Shown here in pieces: positions 25,443 to 33,172 of a stretch of 61,029 nucleotides of DNA. This DNA comes from an uncultured bacterium (lineage in GTDB: Bacteria; Cyanobacteriota; Vampirovibrionia; Gastranaerophilales; Gastranaerophilaceae), in contig CASFNW010000006.1 of assembly GCA_949296245.1 (NCBI GenBank), forward strand, positions 1 to 61,029, read 5' to 3'. A model generated the notes under the pieces. That model was not told the origin of the DNA, did no database searches, and saw only the letters and a program-made list of their open reading frames with translations. Each line of letters begins with the position of its first letter. Position 1 is the first letter of the stretch. The translations under genes were made by a program, and so were the position numbers.

Positions 25443-26271
25443 GGAAAGATTTAAGTTTTCTTGCACTCGCCTTTTTATCAGAAATTATCTCAAAATTTTT
25501 GTATTCCGGATTGCCTGTCCCTTTATAGTTTAAAGAAGTTGACCCGCCACCGTCAAAGTTCATTGCTTTGTCAAGATGCAGCTGCTTGCATACTTTGTAC
25601 ATCTCGGGCAGAGTCCGTTTGTGATACATATTTGCAATTATAATATAAATATCACCGTTTTTTATGCCGATAACTGTTCTTGCGCATCTTTTGAGAGCGG
25701 TAATCGAGTCTCTTGTTACATTTCCGTCTTTATCTTTTGTGACAAAATACTCTCTGGAAAGCTTCAAATCAGGATAAAGCATAGGACCGGCCTGTATAGA
25801 ATGCACGATTTTACATCCATGATGCACTTTGGCGTTATGAGCTGCAATATCATACTCTGTACGGTTTCCGCAGGATAATACCCTGAATTCCGTTCTGTTT
25901 AATATAGTCTGCAGGTGGGGTTTCAGTTCTTTATTTTCCATCAAACTTTTATTTGTTGTCGGGTCAAGAACTGTTTCACCGTCAATAACAACATAAGAGG
26001 AGGTTTTCTGGTTATTGGGGTCAAAATAGCCAGCATTTATAACAAGTTCTGCACCGGTTTTTGCAAAAACATCTTTATTGTATATTAGATTTTTTGACAC
26101 ATACGGTTTTATTATGCTGTTTCTTTCTTTAGGAATTTTTATAATATATAGACCGTTAAAGTTTTTTGTTATTTCTATATTTTTAGAGGTGTTTTGAGGC
26201 ACCGGACATGCTCCGGTAACAAAGATAATTGCAGTGCAAAATATAACGGCAAGTGTTAATATTGTTTTCAT
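25429..26271 (-). CDS. Secreted phosphodiester glycosidase-family protein
   Basis: A 280-residue exported protein of the DUF2233/NAGPA family (phosphodiester alpha-N-acetylglucosaminidase-like fold). It has a signal peptide (about 1-21), then the family motifs LVINAGYFDP, CARTVIGIKNGDIYIIIAN and AMNFDGGGSTSL. The Cys after TGA could be lipidated, but the lipobox is poor, so plain secretion is likelier. In bacteria these proteins act on sugar-phosphodiester bonds of envelope polymers or exopolysaccharide. GAGGAG precedes the ATG, unlike the leaderless neighbours. The HD gene downstream has its own promoter inside the end of this gene. Confidence 0.87.
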   Translation of the reverse strand: MKTILTLAVIFCTAIIFVTGACPVPQNTSKNIEITKNFNGLYIIKIPKERNSIIKPYVSKNLIYNKDVFAKTGAELVINAGYFDPNNQKTSSYVVIDGETVLDPTTNKSLMENKELKPHLQTILNRTEFRVLSCGNRTEYDIAAHNAKVHHGCKIVHSIQAGPMLYPDLKLSREYFVTKDKDGNVTRDSITALKRCARTVIGIKNGDIYIIIANMYHKRTLPEMYKVCKQLHLDKAMNFDGGGSTSLNYKGTGNPEYKNFEIISDKKASARKLKSFLVIE

Positions 26272-26319
26272 TTTTTAAACTCCTCAGGCAAAATTTCTGG
26301 CGGCTATGTGTATATATTA

Positions 26320-26535
26320 TTATACTACGATTTTAAAAGAATCCTCCACAATAGTTTCTGACAGATTATGAATATTATCCAGAAGATAGTCAGCAAAATA
26401 TGTAAGAGTGTGTATTTTGTCAGAGAGTCTTTCATCTTCAAGAATAATGGTTGTCAGAACTTTTGCATTTCGGGTGAGTTTTGTTATGTCTTCTGCCGTA
26501 TCTCGTATTTCTTGTATTTTGTTTTGTAATGTCAT
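26320..26535 (-). CDS. Small helical hypothetical protein
   Basis: A 71-residue acidic protein, apparently all helical (TLQNKIQEIRDTAEDITKL and LSDKIHTLTYFADYLLDNI show heptad-like spacing), with no signal peptide and no membrane segment. An AAGG element lies about 9 nt before the ATG. It lies divergently to the ribbon-helix-helix microprotein gene at 26657. A two-gene regulatory or toxin-antitoxin-like pairing is conceivable but unsupported. No family is recognised. Confidence 0.6.
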   Translation of the reverse strand: MTLQNKIQEIRDTAEDITKLTRNAKVLTTIILEDERLSDKIHTLTYFADYLLDNIHNLSETIVEDSFKIVV

Positions 26536-26656
26536 AGTTAATACCTTTTTGTAAATGGTTAATAACTATATTCTAACTTTTTACAATTTACAGTTCAAGC
26601 GCTTAAGTGTAAACTTGTATAAATAATTTACAATTAGTTGGTAAAAAGTTTATAAT

Positions 26657-26803
26657 ATGGTATTAAAAGAAGATAAACAAAGATTTGTAATAGTGATAGA
26701 AAAAATGCTGCTGGACAGACTGAAAGAACAGGCACAAAAAGAAAACCGCTCCACAAGCAACATGGCAGTGACTATAATAAGAAAATATTTTGAAGAAAAC
26801 TAA
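26657..26803 (+). CDS. Ribbon-helix-helix (Arc/MetJ-type) microprotein
   Basis: A 48-residue protein with the pattern of a complete RHH DNA-binding fold: a short strand (RFVIVIEK), helix A (LLDRLKEQAQKENRS) and helix B (TSNMAVTIIRKYFEEN). The ENRSTSNMAVTIIRKY segment is the usual turn between helices. Such proteins bind DNA as dimers and often act as antitoxins or autorepressors, but no toxin gene follows. A TATAAT directly abuts the ATG, so the true start could be slightly downstream. Its stop overlaps by 4 nt that of the convergent PHP gene, an arrangement repeated elsewhere in the window and a sign that the frame is real. Confidence 0.72.
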   Translation: MVLKEDKQRFVIVIEKMLLDRLKEQAQKENRSTSNMAVTIIRKYFEEN

Positions 26804-27462
26804 TGCCTGATGCTTTCTATCTCTCCGTGGGAATCCGAGCCGCCTGTCATAATCAGGTTGTATTTTTCAGCGATTGCATGGACTGTAGAGGCTTTATGGA
26901 ATTTTATTATTCCTCTGTGGCGTCTGTACGGGTAAAAAACTTCAATACCGTCTAATCCTAAATCAATCAATGATTTTATAAAATGGTCAAGGCTTATTGC
27001 CCAGTAACATGCCGGATGAGCAAGAACAGCAATACCTCCTGCTGCATGTATAGCTTTTATAACATCTTTCGGGTGTCTGTGGTTTAGCAGTCTTACGATA
27101 TCAGCTTCTGTTTCTTTTTTTGTTTTTGCACAGAGTTTTAACAACTCGTCATTATAAATATCTATACCATAGCCGAGCATGTGTACAAGCACGCCTTTGT
27201 ACCAGCAGTCAAATTCTATTGCGGTTATAACCTGCGGATGGACGCTGTTTAAAATATCTGTTTTTTTGTATGCTTCAACAGTATTATGGTCAGCGATTGC
27301 TATGAGTTTATATCCTTTATTTTTAGCATTTTCTAAAAGTTCTTCAGGCGTGAGTTTTCCGTCAGAAAAATTTGAATGTATATGCAGGTCTACATTTTTC
27401 TCAAAATCAGACTGAGAAAATGACAATAAGAGTTCTTTTAGATTTTTGTTTTGTATGTCCAT
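26800..27462 (-). CDS. PHP-domain metal-dependent phosphoesterase
   Basis: A 220-residue PHP-superfamily enzyme. The four metal-site motifs are visible: DLHIHSNFSDG (near 26-36), IAIADHNTVEAY (near 54-65), GIAVLAHPACYW (near 142-153) and TGGSDSHGE at the end. It is closest in layout to the short PHP phosphatases acting on nucleoside 3',5'-bisphosphates or histidinol phosphate; the substrate cannot be assigned from sequence alone. A TAACAT box lies 7 nt before the ATG with no ribosome-binding site, so the mRNA may be leaderless. Confidence 0.88.
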   Translation of the reverse strand: MDIQNKNLKELLLSFSQSDFEKNVDLHIHSNFSDGKLTPEELLENAKNKGYKLIAIADHNTVEAYKKTDILNSVHPQVITAIEFDCWYKGVLVHMLGYGIDIYNDELLKLCAKTKKETEADIVRLLNHRHPKDVIKAIHAAGGIAVLAHPACYWAISLDHFIKSLIDLGLDGIEVFYPYRRHRGIIKFHKASTVHAIAEKYNLIMTGGSDSHGEIESIRH

Positions 27463-27511
27463 AATTTACATGTTAATATAAAAAAATATTGAGTGAAACA
27501 GGAAATGCACT

Positions 27512-28495
27512 GTGGCAAAGAAAGATTCGATATTTGTAAATGTAATAAAAATATTTTTTAACGGAACAAAGCTGTATTTTCTAAATTTTGAAAAATTTTT
27601 TAAATACATGGCATTTCCTGTGTTCGGACAAATAATCGGGGTCGCGATGATATTTTTTGCATCGTATATTTTTACACTGCATGTGTCGGACTTAACAACT
27701 AAAAGCCCGATTTTTGACAATATTCCGCTTGTATTTTTAATGCTGCTTGTGCTGACGCTGCCCGGTTTTTTCATTTTTTGCAAAGCCTTCTGGGAATATT
27801 TGATTGCAATGGCAGCACTGAATTCTATGGCCAGTTCGCTTTTAGAGGGTGATAAATTGGATGATACAGGCATACATTCCGAACTTATAAAAAGACGTAC
27901 GGGTTCTTATATAACGTTTCTGTTATTAGTTTCCATTATATACTTATTGTTGTCTTTTCCGCTTTTATGGGGACTTTTAGCAATAGTTTTTGTTTATTTA
28001 TCTTTATGTTTTCAGGTATTTGCTCTGGAGGAAGACAGGGGTGCTTTTGATGCAATAAAAACCAGTGTTAACCTCATAAAATTCAATTTTCGCCGCACTT
28101 TGCTGCTGCTTGTTATTCTCGGTATATTTACATACTGGCTTGTACCGGGGCTTGTGAGCTGGGGATTTGAGACAGGCAATCTCGGCGGATTTTTCTCTTA
28201 TCCGGTGGACAAATATATCCAGCTTTTGCCTTTAAATGATTTTAACAGTTTATTATCACAGGCTCATGTGCCGTATACAATCAAGAGCTATACAATAGCA
28301 CAGCATATTGTACTTGCGGTTGTTGCTTTTGCAGTTACTGCTTTTTCGCTGCCGTTAAGAAGCCTGTGCTGTACACAGCTGTACAAAGAACTTGTTAAAA
28401 AGAACTATGCGGGTAAAATTGCCGCTGATAAGCTTGCTCAAAGAGCACAGAGCAAAAAATCAGGAAGAAAAAATATTGAGGATGAAGAAGAGTAA
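27512..28495 (+). CDS. Polytopic membrane protein of unknown function
   Basis: A 327-residue inner-membrane protein with about six hydrophobic segments (near 30-55, 68-100, 130-170, 190-212 and 265-290) and a basic C-terminal tail (AQRAQSKKSGRKN). Beginning at GTG (27512), with AGGAA 8 nt upstream. The layout resembles uncharacterised YciC/DUF975-like membrane proteins, but no diagnostic motif is seen. Its stop overlaps the start of the next gene by 1 nt (TAATG), so the zinc-ribbon protein is made with it. It is divergent from the PHP gene across a 49-bp spacer holding both promoters. Confidence 0.75.
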   Translation: MAKKDSIFVNVIKIFFNGTKLYFLNFEKFFKYMAFPVFGQIIGVAMIFFASYIFTLHVSDLTTKSPIFDNIPLVFLMLLVLTLPGFFIFCKAFWEYLIAMAALNSMASSLLEGDKLDDTGIHSELIKRRTGSYITFLLLVSIIYLLLSFPLLWGLLAIVFVYLSLCFQVFALEEDRGAFDAIKTSVNLIKFNFRRTLLLLVILGIFTYWLVPGLVSWGFETGNLGGFFSYPVDKYIQLLPLNDFNSLLSQAHVPYTIKSYTIAQHIVLAVVAFAVTAFSLPLRSLCCTQLYKELVKKNYAGKIAADKLAQRAQSKKSGRKNIEDEEE

Positions 28496-28722
28496 TGTTT
28501 GTCTGCAAAAATTGCAAATCCGTAGATAAATTTGAATTGATGTTTGCACCTGATTACAAAGGTGCAAAAAACTACAAACAGGAATATAACAGCAAAAAAG
28601 AAATAGTTATTACAGTTGACGGTTACACATTTATTCCCGACCTGAATTTTATGAACAATCACGCTGTATGCCGCTATTGCGGACAGATATACACCTGGGA
28701 TTACGACAATTCCGCAAGTTAG
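28495..28722 (+). CDS. Small zinc-ribbon protein
   Basis: A 75-residue protein with two knuckles, CKNC (4-7) and CRYC near 59-62, likely to bind one zinc as a ribbon. Between them is a mixed region (YKGAKNYKQEYNSKK, then EIVITVDGYTFIPDLN). It is translationally coupled to the membrane protein upstream (1-nt overlap), so a partner role is likely. Its stop overlaps that of the convergent cytidine deaminase by 4 nt. No named family is recognised. Confidence 0.72.
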   Translation: MFVCKNCKSVDKFELMFAPDYKGAKNYKQEYNSKKEIVITVDGYTFIPDLNFMNNHAVCRYCGQIYTWDYDNSAS

Positions 28723-29111
28723 AGCATAAAACCGTAAGGCAAAAGTTCTTCAAGCGTAAATATTGCACATTTTTCATCTTCGCTTTCGAGGATAATCTGC
28801 ATCTGATTATCTTTTGCGAACTCTGCCATCCATTGTCTGCAAGCACCGCAGGGCATACAATTTGTTCTGTTTTTTGAAAATATAGCTATTTTTATAAGCT
28901 TGCCTTTTTCTCCGGCTGCAACAGCACTGGACATGGCATTTCTCTCCGCGCACAAAGAAAGTCCGTAGCTTGCGTTCTCTACGTTTGCGCCGAGATAATA
29001 ATTTCCGCTGTCATATAATGCACATGCGCCAACATAAAATTTTGAATAATGTGCGTATGCATTGTCACATGCTTTTCTTGCTTGGTTTAAAAGTTCCGTG
29101 TTATCAATCAT
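28719..29111 (-). CDS. cdd: Cytidine deaminase
   Basis: Zinc enzyme converting cytidine and deoxycytidine to the uridine forms in pyrimidine salvage. The 130 residues are typical of the tetrameric class. The catalytic CAE is in SLCAERNAM (Cys and Glu near 53-55), and the other two zinc cysteines are in CMPCGACRQ (near 86-94). NVENASYGL is the conserved substrate segment. No ribosome-binding site is seen; a TAGAAT box lies 15 nt before the ATG, so the leader is very short. Confidence 0.95.
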   Translation of the reverse strand: MIDNTELLNQARKACDNAYAHYSKFYVGACALYDSGNYYLGANVENASYGLSLCAERNAMSSAVAAGEKGKLIKIAIFSKNRTNCMPCGACRQWMAEFAKDNQMQIILESEDEKCAIFTLEELLPYGFML

Positions 29112-29256
29112 ATATAAAACCGCATTATTCTAATCCGTTTTTATATTTTACAATATTATGATTTTTTTTAAACCCGAATATCACAAAAATCCTATATTTA
29201 AGGGATATAAATTAAACTTAAAATGAATCATAATAATACTAAAAATGGGGATAAGT

Positions 29257-30642
29257 ATGACTTGGGCTAATATGAAAAGATTTTTTATTTATATACTGGT
29301 TTTGTCGGCTGTTTTTTTGACTGCAGGGGCAGAGTCTATTGCAGCCGCAAGAAAAGTTCCGGTTATAGCAGTAATAAGCGATTCCGGGCACAGAAACGGA
29401 ACAACATATCTTGTTTGCGGAGCTGCTTCCGATATTATTGCCGCTGATATTATCAACAGACTCAACCAGACAGGCCGTATAAAAGCACCATTGCTCGGGG
29501 AGAATATGTCTAAAATTACCCAGAAGAATATACCCCTTTATTACATGACTTTTTTTAATGATTATAAATACAATTACAATATAGATTTTGTTAATCTCAA
29601 AAGGGTCACAAGATACTTAAATGCCGATTATATCCTTATGGTAACAAGCGGGCTTGATATACAGAGCCAGCTGTTTAAAGAAACCTGGTGGAATAAGTGG
29701 GGCATTTCTTCATCAGAACCGATAACACCCACATACAGACTTACAACAATGCTTACATTAATTGATAAAAAGACATACAGCATTGTATGGCAGGATTTGT
29801 ATCAAAGAGATATTAAAGCAAAAAATATGGACCTCGGGGTTACACAGTTTTCACCCAATTATCCTCAGCTTGCAAAAATAAAAAAATATTCAAATACTAT
29901 GTCAGAATACGTTGTAAATATTGTGGACAGAACGGTAAACCCGTGGATAGTTCCTCCGGAAGAACCCAAATCCGTAGAAATGAGAAGCAGATTTGTCAAC
30001 GAAGGCACAAAAGTATACTACCCTGCAGTAAACGGAGAAGTTGTTAAACAAAACTTTAATGAATTTAAAACGGATACACAAAATAAATGGAATAAATATC
30101 AAAAAGAAAGACAACAAAAGAAACATATCGAAAATGTAAGACGATTGGAACAAAAACGAAGAGAACAGGAAATTAAACAGCTTGAACTCAAAAATAAACA
30201 ACTGCAGCAGGAGAAAAATATTGTACCGATAAACAATAAAAAGAAAAAAGAAGAGCCAAGGCTGTTTGACTCAATCAGAAATAATATAGACGATGTGACA
30301 AATACCCTCCCTCCCGTAACGGAAGAAGAAAAAGCTCTGCCATCCGCACAGCCAACAGAACAAAAGCTTGAAAATCAGGAACCGGAACTTCTAAAACCCG
30401 TTATGCAATTGCCTGCAAAACAGGAAACTCAGAAGGTCCAGCCTGCAGTGAACAAACAGGCGCCTGCAAACAAACCTGCAGCAAAACAGCAGAACTCCGG
30501 ACAAACGACACAGCCAGTTAAAAATACGGATAAGCAGAAAAACTTACAGCAAAAAACGCCTCAAAAACATGTACCGTATTACGACTGGAACCTTGAAAAT
30601 ATTTATCTTCAAAAAATAGGCAAATTAAGTAACTTAAATTAG
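29257..30642 (+). CDS. Secreted protein with coiled coil and Pro/Gln-rich tail
   Basis: About 461 residues. After a signal peptide (KRFFIYILVLSAVFLTAGA) comes a roughly 210-residue globular domain with alternating strands and helices (VPVIAVISDSG, AADIINRLNQTG, LNADYILMVTSGLD, SIVWQDLYQRD). That layout is like envelope proteins with a CsgG/ABC-auxiliary type fold; the likeness is tentative. Then comes a charged coiled coil rich in Lys, Arg, Gln and Glu (about 275-325), and a long low-complexity tail rich in Pro, Gln, Lys and Ala ending YYDWNLENIYLQ. The start at 29257 has GGGGAT 6 nt upstream; ATGs at 29245 and 29272 are alternatives. Probably a periplasmic scaffold. Confidence 0.72.
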   Translation: MTWANMKRFFIYILVLSAVFLTAGAESIAAARKVPVIAVISDSGHRNGTTYLVCGAASDIIAADIINRLNQTGRIKAPLLGENMSKITQKNIPLYYMTFFNDYKYNYNIDFVNLKRVTRYLNADYILMVTSGLDIQSQLFKETWWNKWGISSSEPITPTYRLTTMLTLIDKKTYSIVWQDLYQRDIKAKNMDLGVTQFSPNYPQLAKIKKYSNTMSEYVVNIVDRTVNPWIVPPEEPKSVEMRSRFVNEGTKVYYPAVNGEVVKQNFNEFKTDTQNKWNKYQKERQQKKHIENVRRLEQKRREQEIKQLELKNKQLQQEKNIVPINNKKKKEEPRLFDSIRNNIDDVTNTLPPVTEEEKALPSAQPTEQKLENQEPELLKPVMQLPAKQETQKVQPAVNKQAPANKPAAKQQNSGQTTQPVKNTDKQKNLQQKTPQKHVPYYDWNLENIYLQKIGKLSNLN

Positions 30643-30761
30643 TTCAATTAAATTATATACGATATTTTATGTTAGTTATATTATATAGTTGTAGGGAATA
30701 TTTATATTTTCTTTATAAAAAGTGTGATATACAGACAATCAGATAATTCCGGAGAGAGATT

Positions 30762-32093
30762 GTGACGGAAAAACTTAAAATAAGGGGCGGTAACGCATTA
30801 AAGGGTGAAGTATCAATAAGCGGGGCTAAGAATGCTGTTTTGAAGCTTATGGCTGCGGCAATTTTGCCGAAAGGTGAAACCGTTATCCACAACGTTCCGG
30901 AATTGACGGATGTTAATATAATGCTCCGTGTTATAGAAGATCTCGGAGTTAAAACAAAACACGATAAAGCTGCCAAAACTGTCACAATAGATTCTACTGA
31001 CATAACCAGTATCACCGCAAAATATGAACTGGTCAGCAAGATGAGGGCATCTTTTATTATACTTGGCGCACTTGTTACCAGATGCAAAGAAGCAATAGTT
31101 GCCCTGCCCGGAGGTTGTGCAATAGGTGAAAGACGTGTCGATTTTCATATAAAAGGTCTTGAAGCTCTGGGAGCGGAAATAACAATCGAAAACGGTTATG
31201 TTCATGCAAAAGCACAAAAGCTTGTCGGTACGGATATTTATCTTGATATACCGTCTGTCGGAGCAACAGAAAATCTAATGCTTGCAGCAATTCTGGCAGA
31301 AGGCTCAACAAGAATCCAAAATGCAGCTCAAGAACCGGAAATTGTTGACCTTGCTAATTTCTTGAACGCAATGGGTGCAGATGTTTCGGGTGCAGGTACA
31401 TCGGAAATTGTAATTAACGGTGTTAAACAGGAAGATTTAAGACCTATTGAATACACAACTATTCCTGACAGAATCGAAGCAGGCACATATATGGCAGCTA
31501 TTATTGCGACAAAAGGCAAGGGGCTTATAAAAAATGTTTTACCCTCTCATCTGACTTTTTATAACTCAAAACTTATTAAGATGGGAGCCAATATAAAACT
31601 TGTTGAACCTACAGTTATAGAGGTCAGCTGCAACCAGAGATTGAGCGCAGTAAATATTGTTACACAACCATATCCCGGTTTTCCTACGGATTTGCAGGCA
31701 CTGGCTATGGCAATGCTCACAACAGCTGACGGTGTAAGCATTATTACTGAAAGTCTGTATGAAAACAGGTTTATGCAGGTGCCGGAACTCAGAAGAATGG
31801 GTGCTGATATTCATCAGGAAAGAAACCATGCGCTCGTCAGAGGAGTTCCTAAGCTTACCGGTGCAAATGTAAAGGCAAGTGACTTAAGAGCCGGAGCTTC
31901 TTTGATAGTTGCAGCATTGATGGCGGAAGGTGAAAGTGAAATAGAGGCTCTACACCATATTGACAGAGGATATGAACTTTTTGAAACGAAATTTGCCAAT
32001 TTGGGGGCAGATATAGTAAGATACAATGATGAAAGTGATATTTTAAACGGTTCTAAGATGGATAGCAAAGGAAGCGTAAATGCCTCAATATAA
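30762..32093 (+). CDS. murA: UDP-N-acetylglucosamine 1-carboxyvinyltransferase
   Basis: First committed enzyme of peptidoglycan synthesis, moving enolpyruvate from PEP to UDP-GlcNAc. The 443 residues show GAKNAVLKLMAA (catalytic Lys), the active-site loop LPGGCAIGERRVDFHI with Cys near 119 (the fosfomycin target), and the C-terminal FPTDLQA and ASDLRAGASL. It begins at GTG with GGAG upstream. Having the Cys rather than Asp variant predicts fosfomycin sensitivity by known family behaviour. The next gene overlaps its end by 14 nt, so they are cotranscribed. Confidence 0.96.
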   Translation: MTEKLKIRGGNALKGEVSISGAKNAVLKLMAAAILPKGETVIHNVPELTDVNIMLRVIEDLGVKTKHDKAAKTVTIDSTDITSITAKYELVSKMRASFIILGALVTRCKEAIVALPGGCAIGERRVDFHIKGLEALGAEITIENGYVHAKAQKLVGTDIYLDIPSVGATENLMLAAILAEGSTRIQNAAQEPEIVDLANFLNAMGADVSGAGTSEIVINGVKQEDLRPIEYTTIPDRIEAGTYMAAIIATKGKGLIKNVLPSHLTFYNSKLIKMGANIKLVEPTVIEVSCNQRLSAVNIVTQPYPGFPTDLQALAMAMLTTADGVSIITESLYENRFMQVPELRRMGADIHQERNHALVRGVPKLTGANVKASDLRAGASLIVAALMAEGESEIEALHHIDRGYELFETKFANLGADIVRYNDESDILNGSKMDSKGSVNASI

Positions 32094-32406
32094 AAGATGG
32101 TACGATCATGATCCGGTTTTAATGGAAGTTGTGGAGTTATTGCGCAATTATCAGGATGAGCTGAGAGCGCAGGCAGAGATTTTTCTGGCAAAAATTGAAG
32201 AAAAAGTTTCTAAAGAAACGATTGACAAGTTTTATGACATGGTTAAGCCTATAAACGGCAACAGATGGTATGATAAAGATCCTGTAATTTCAAAAACAAT
32301 AGAGCTTTTAAGGGTTGTTCCTCCGGAAGTGCAAAAGTCTGCTGCGGAGAATTTTATAAAATCACTTGAAGATTTAGGCATTGATAGGAAAGAAAAAACA
32401 AATTAA
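32080..32406 (+). CDS. Two-repeat helical protein coupled to murA
   Basis: A 108-residue soluble protein made of two copies of one unit. Unit 1 begins RWYDHDPVLMEVVELLR (about 6-45) and unit 2 RWYDKDPVISKTIELLR (about 62-100); both continue with a Glu/Lys-rich amphipathic helix. The RWYD.DP start is strikingly conserved and may cap a binding site. Its start lies inside murA with AGGAAG upstream, which couples translation and suggests a role tied to cell-wall synthesis or merely operon packing. Its stop overlaps the convergent gene by 4 nt. No family is recognised beyond conserved proteins of this lineage. Confidence 0.75.
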   Translation: MPQYKRWYDHDPVLMEVVELLRNYQDELRAQAEIFLAKIEEKVSKETIDKFYDMVKPINGNRWYDKDPVISKTIELLRVVPPEVQKSAAENFIKSLEDLGIDRKEKTN

Positions 32407-33026
32407 CGTTTTTTAAAAAATTGCGGTGCTTCCTGTTTTGTGATTTCTTTACCGTTTACAAACAGTCTGTCAGTTGGTGCTATATAAATCTTTTCAAAAA
32501 ATTCTTGCAGTTTATTTATTGTTCTGACTGTGTCGGTGTCAGTAAGGCGTATATTCCATGTATCATCTGGAAGGGAGTATTTAAAATCCGCCTCACCGTA
32601 TGGCTTTTTGATAGTTTGAAAATATGAAATATTGGGACAAATTTTTGTGAGTTCTTTTTTTACCAGTTTAAAAAGCGGAACGGAATTTGGCGAACCGGTT
32701 ATTTTTTTGCTGCCTATTAAAAGGCCGCCGTCGGAATTTTTTACATAATCTTTTAGCTGATTAATAAAACTTTGCAGATTTTTTGCATTCAGCTTTTCAT
32801 CCCAAAAATGAAAACCTGCAGCTTCATTACTCCTGCTGCTTTTCAATCCTCCTCCGGTACAGGTCCTTATTCTTAGAGTGTAAAATTTATCTGATGCTAT
32901 AATATTGGGTCTTATCGGACTTTCCATCAAAAAATCTATGTAACGTCCTGCCGGAAGTTCTGCAAAAACTTTATTTGTAACTATATTTATTCTTGATTTA
33001 AATGAAACAGGATAAGTATTTGTCAT
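32403..33026 (-). CDS. Hypothetical protein with N-terminal SFKS motif
   Basis: A 207-residue soluble protein, basic and rich in Lys, with no signal peptide. The opening TYPVSFKSRIN (4-14) matches the FKG/FGA-type N-terminal motif seen on other proteins here. The body has mixed strands and helices (GRYIDFLMESP, FYTLRIRTCTGGG, QSFINQLKDYV, ADFKYSLPDDTWNIRL) and no known catalytic motif. Monocistronic, convergent with the murA operon. Confidence 0.68.
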   Translation of the reverse strand: MTNTYPVSFKSRINIVTNKVFAELPAGRYIDFLMESPIRPNIIASDKFYTLRIRTCTGGGLKSSRSNEAAGFHFWDEKLNAKNLQSFINQLKDYVKNSDGGLLIGSKKITGSPNSVPLFKLVKKELTKICPNISYFQTIKKPYGEADFKYSLPDDTWNIRLTDTDTVRTINKLQEFFEKIYIAPTDRLFVNGKEITKQEAPQFFKKR

Positions 33027-33172
33027 ATTGTCTTTAAAACTGATAAAAAAATTTTTTGCTATTTTTTAATCTTTATAAAAAATTAATTTAAAGTGGCTTT
33101 TAAATTTAAATTTTTTGCAATAAAATCTTATAATAAATTCTAAAATTGCGAGCCAATCGGGAGAAAGATAAA

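Noticed and set aside
33027..33172. Possible glmS ribozyme before glmS
   Set aside because: The leader is AT-rich, too short, and lacks the conserved ribozyme core.
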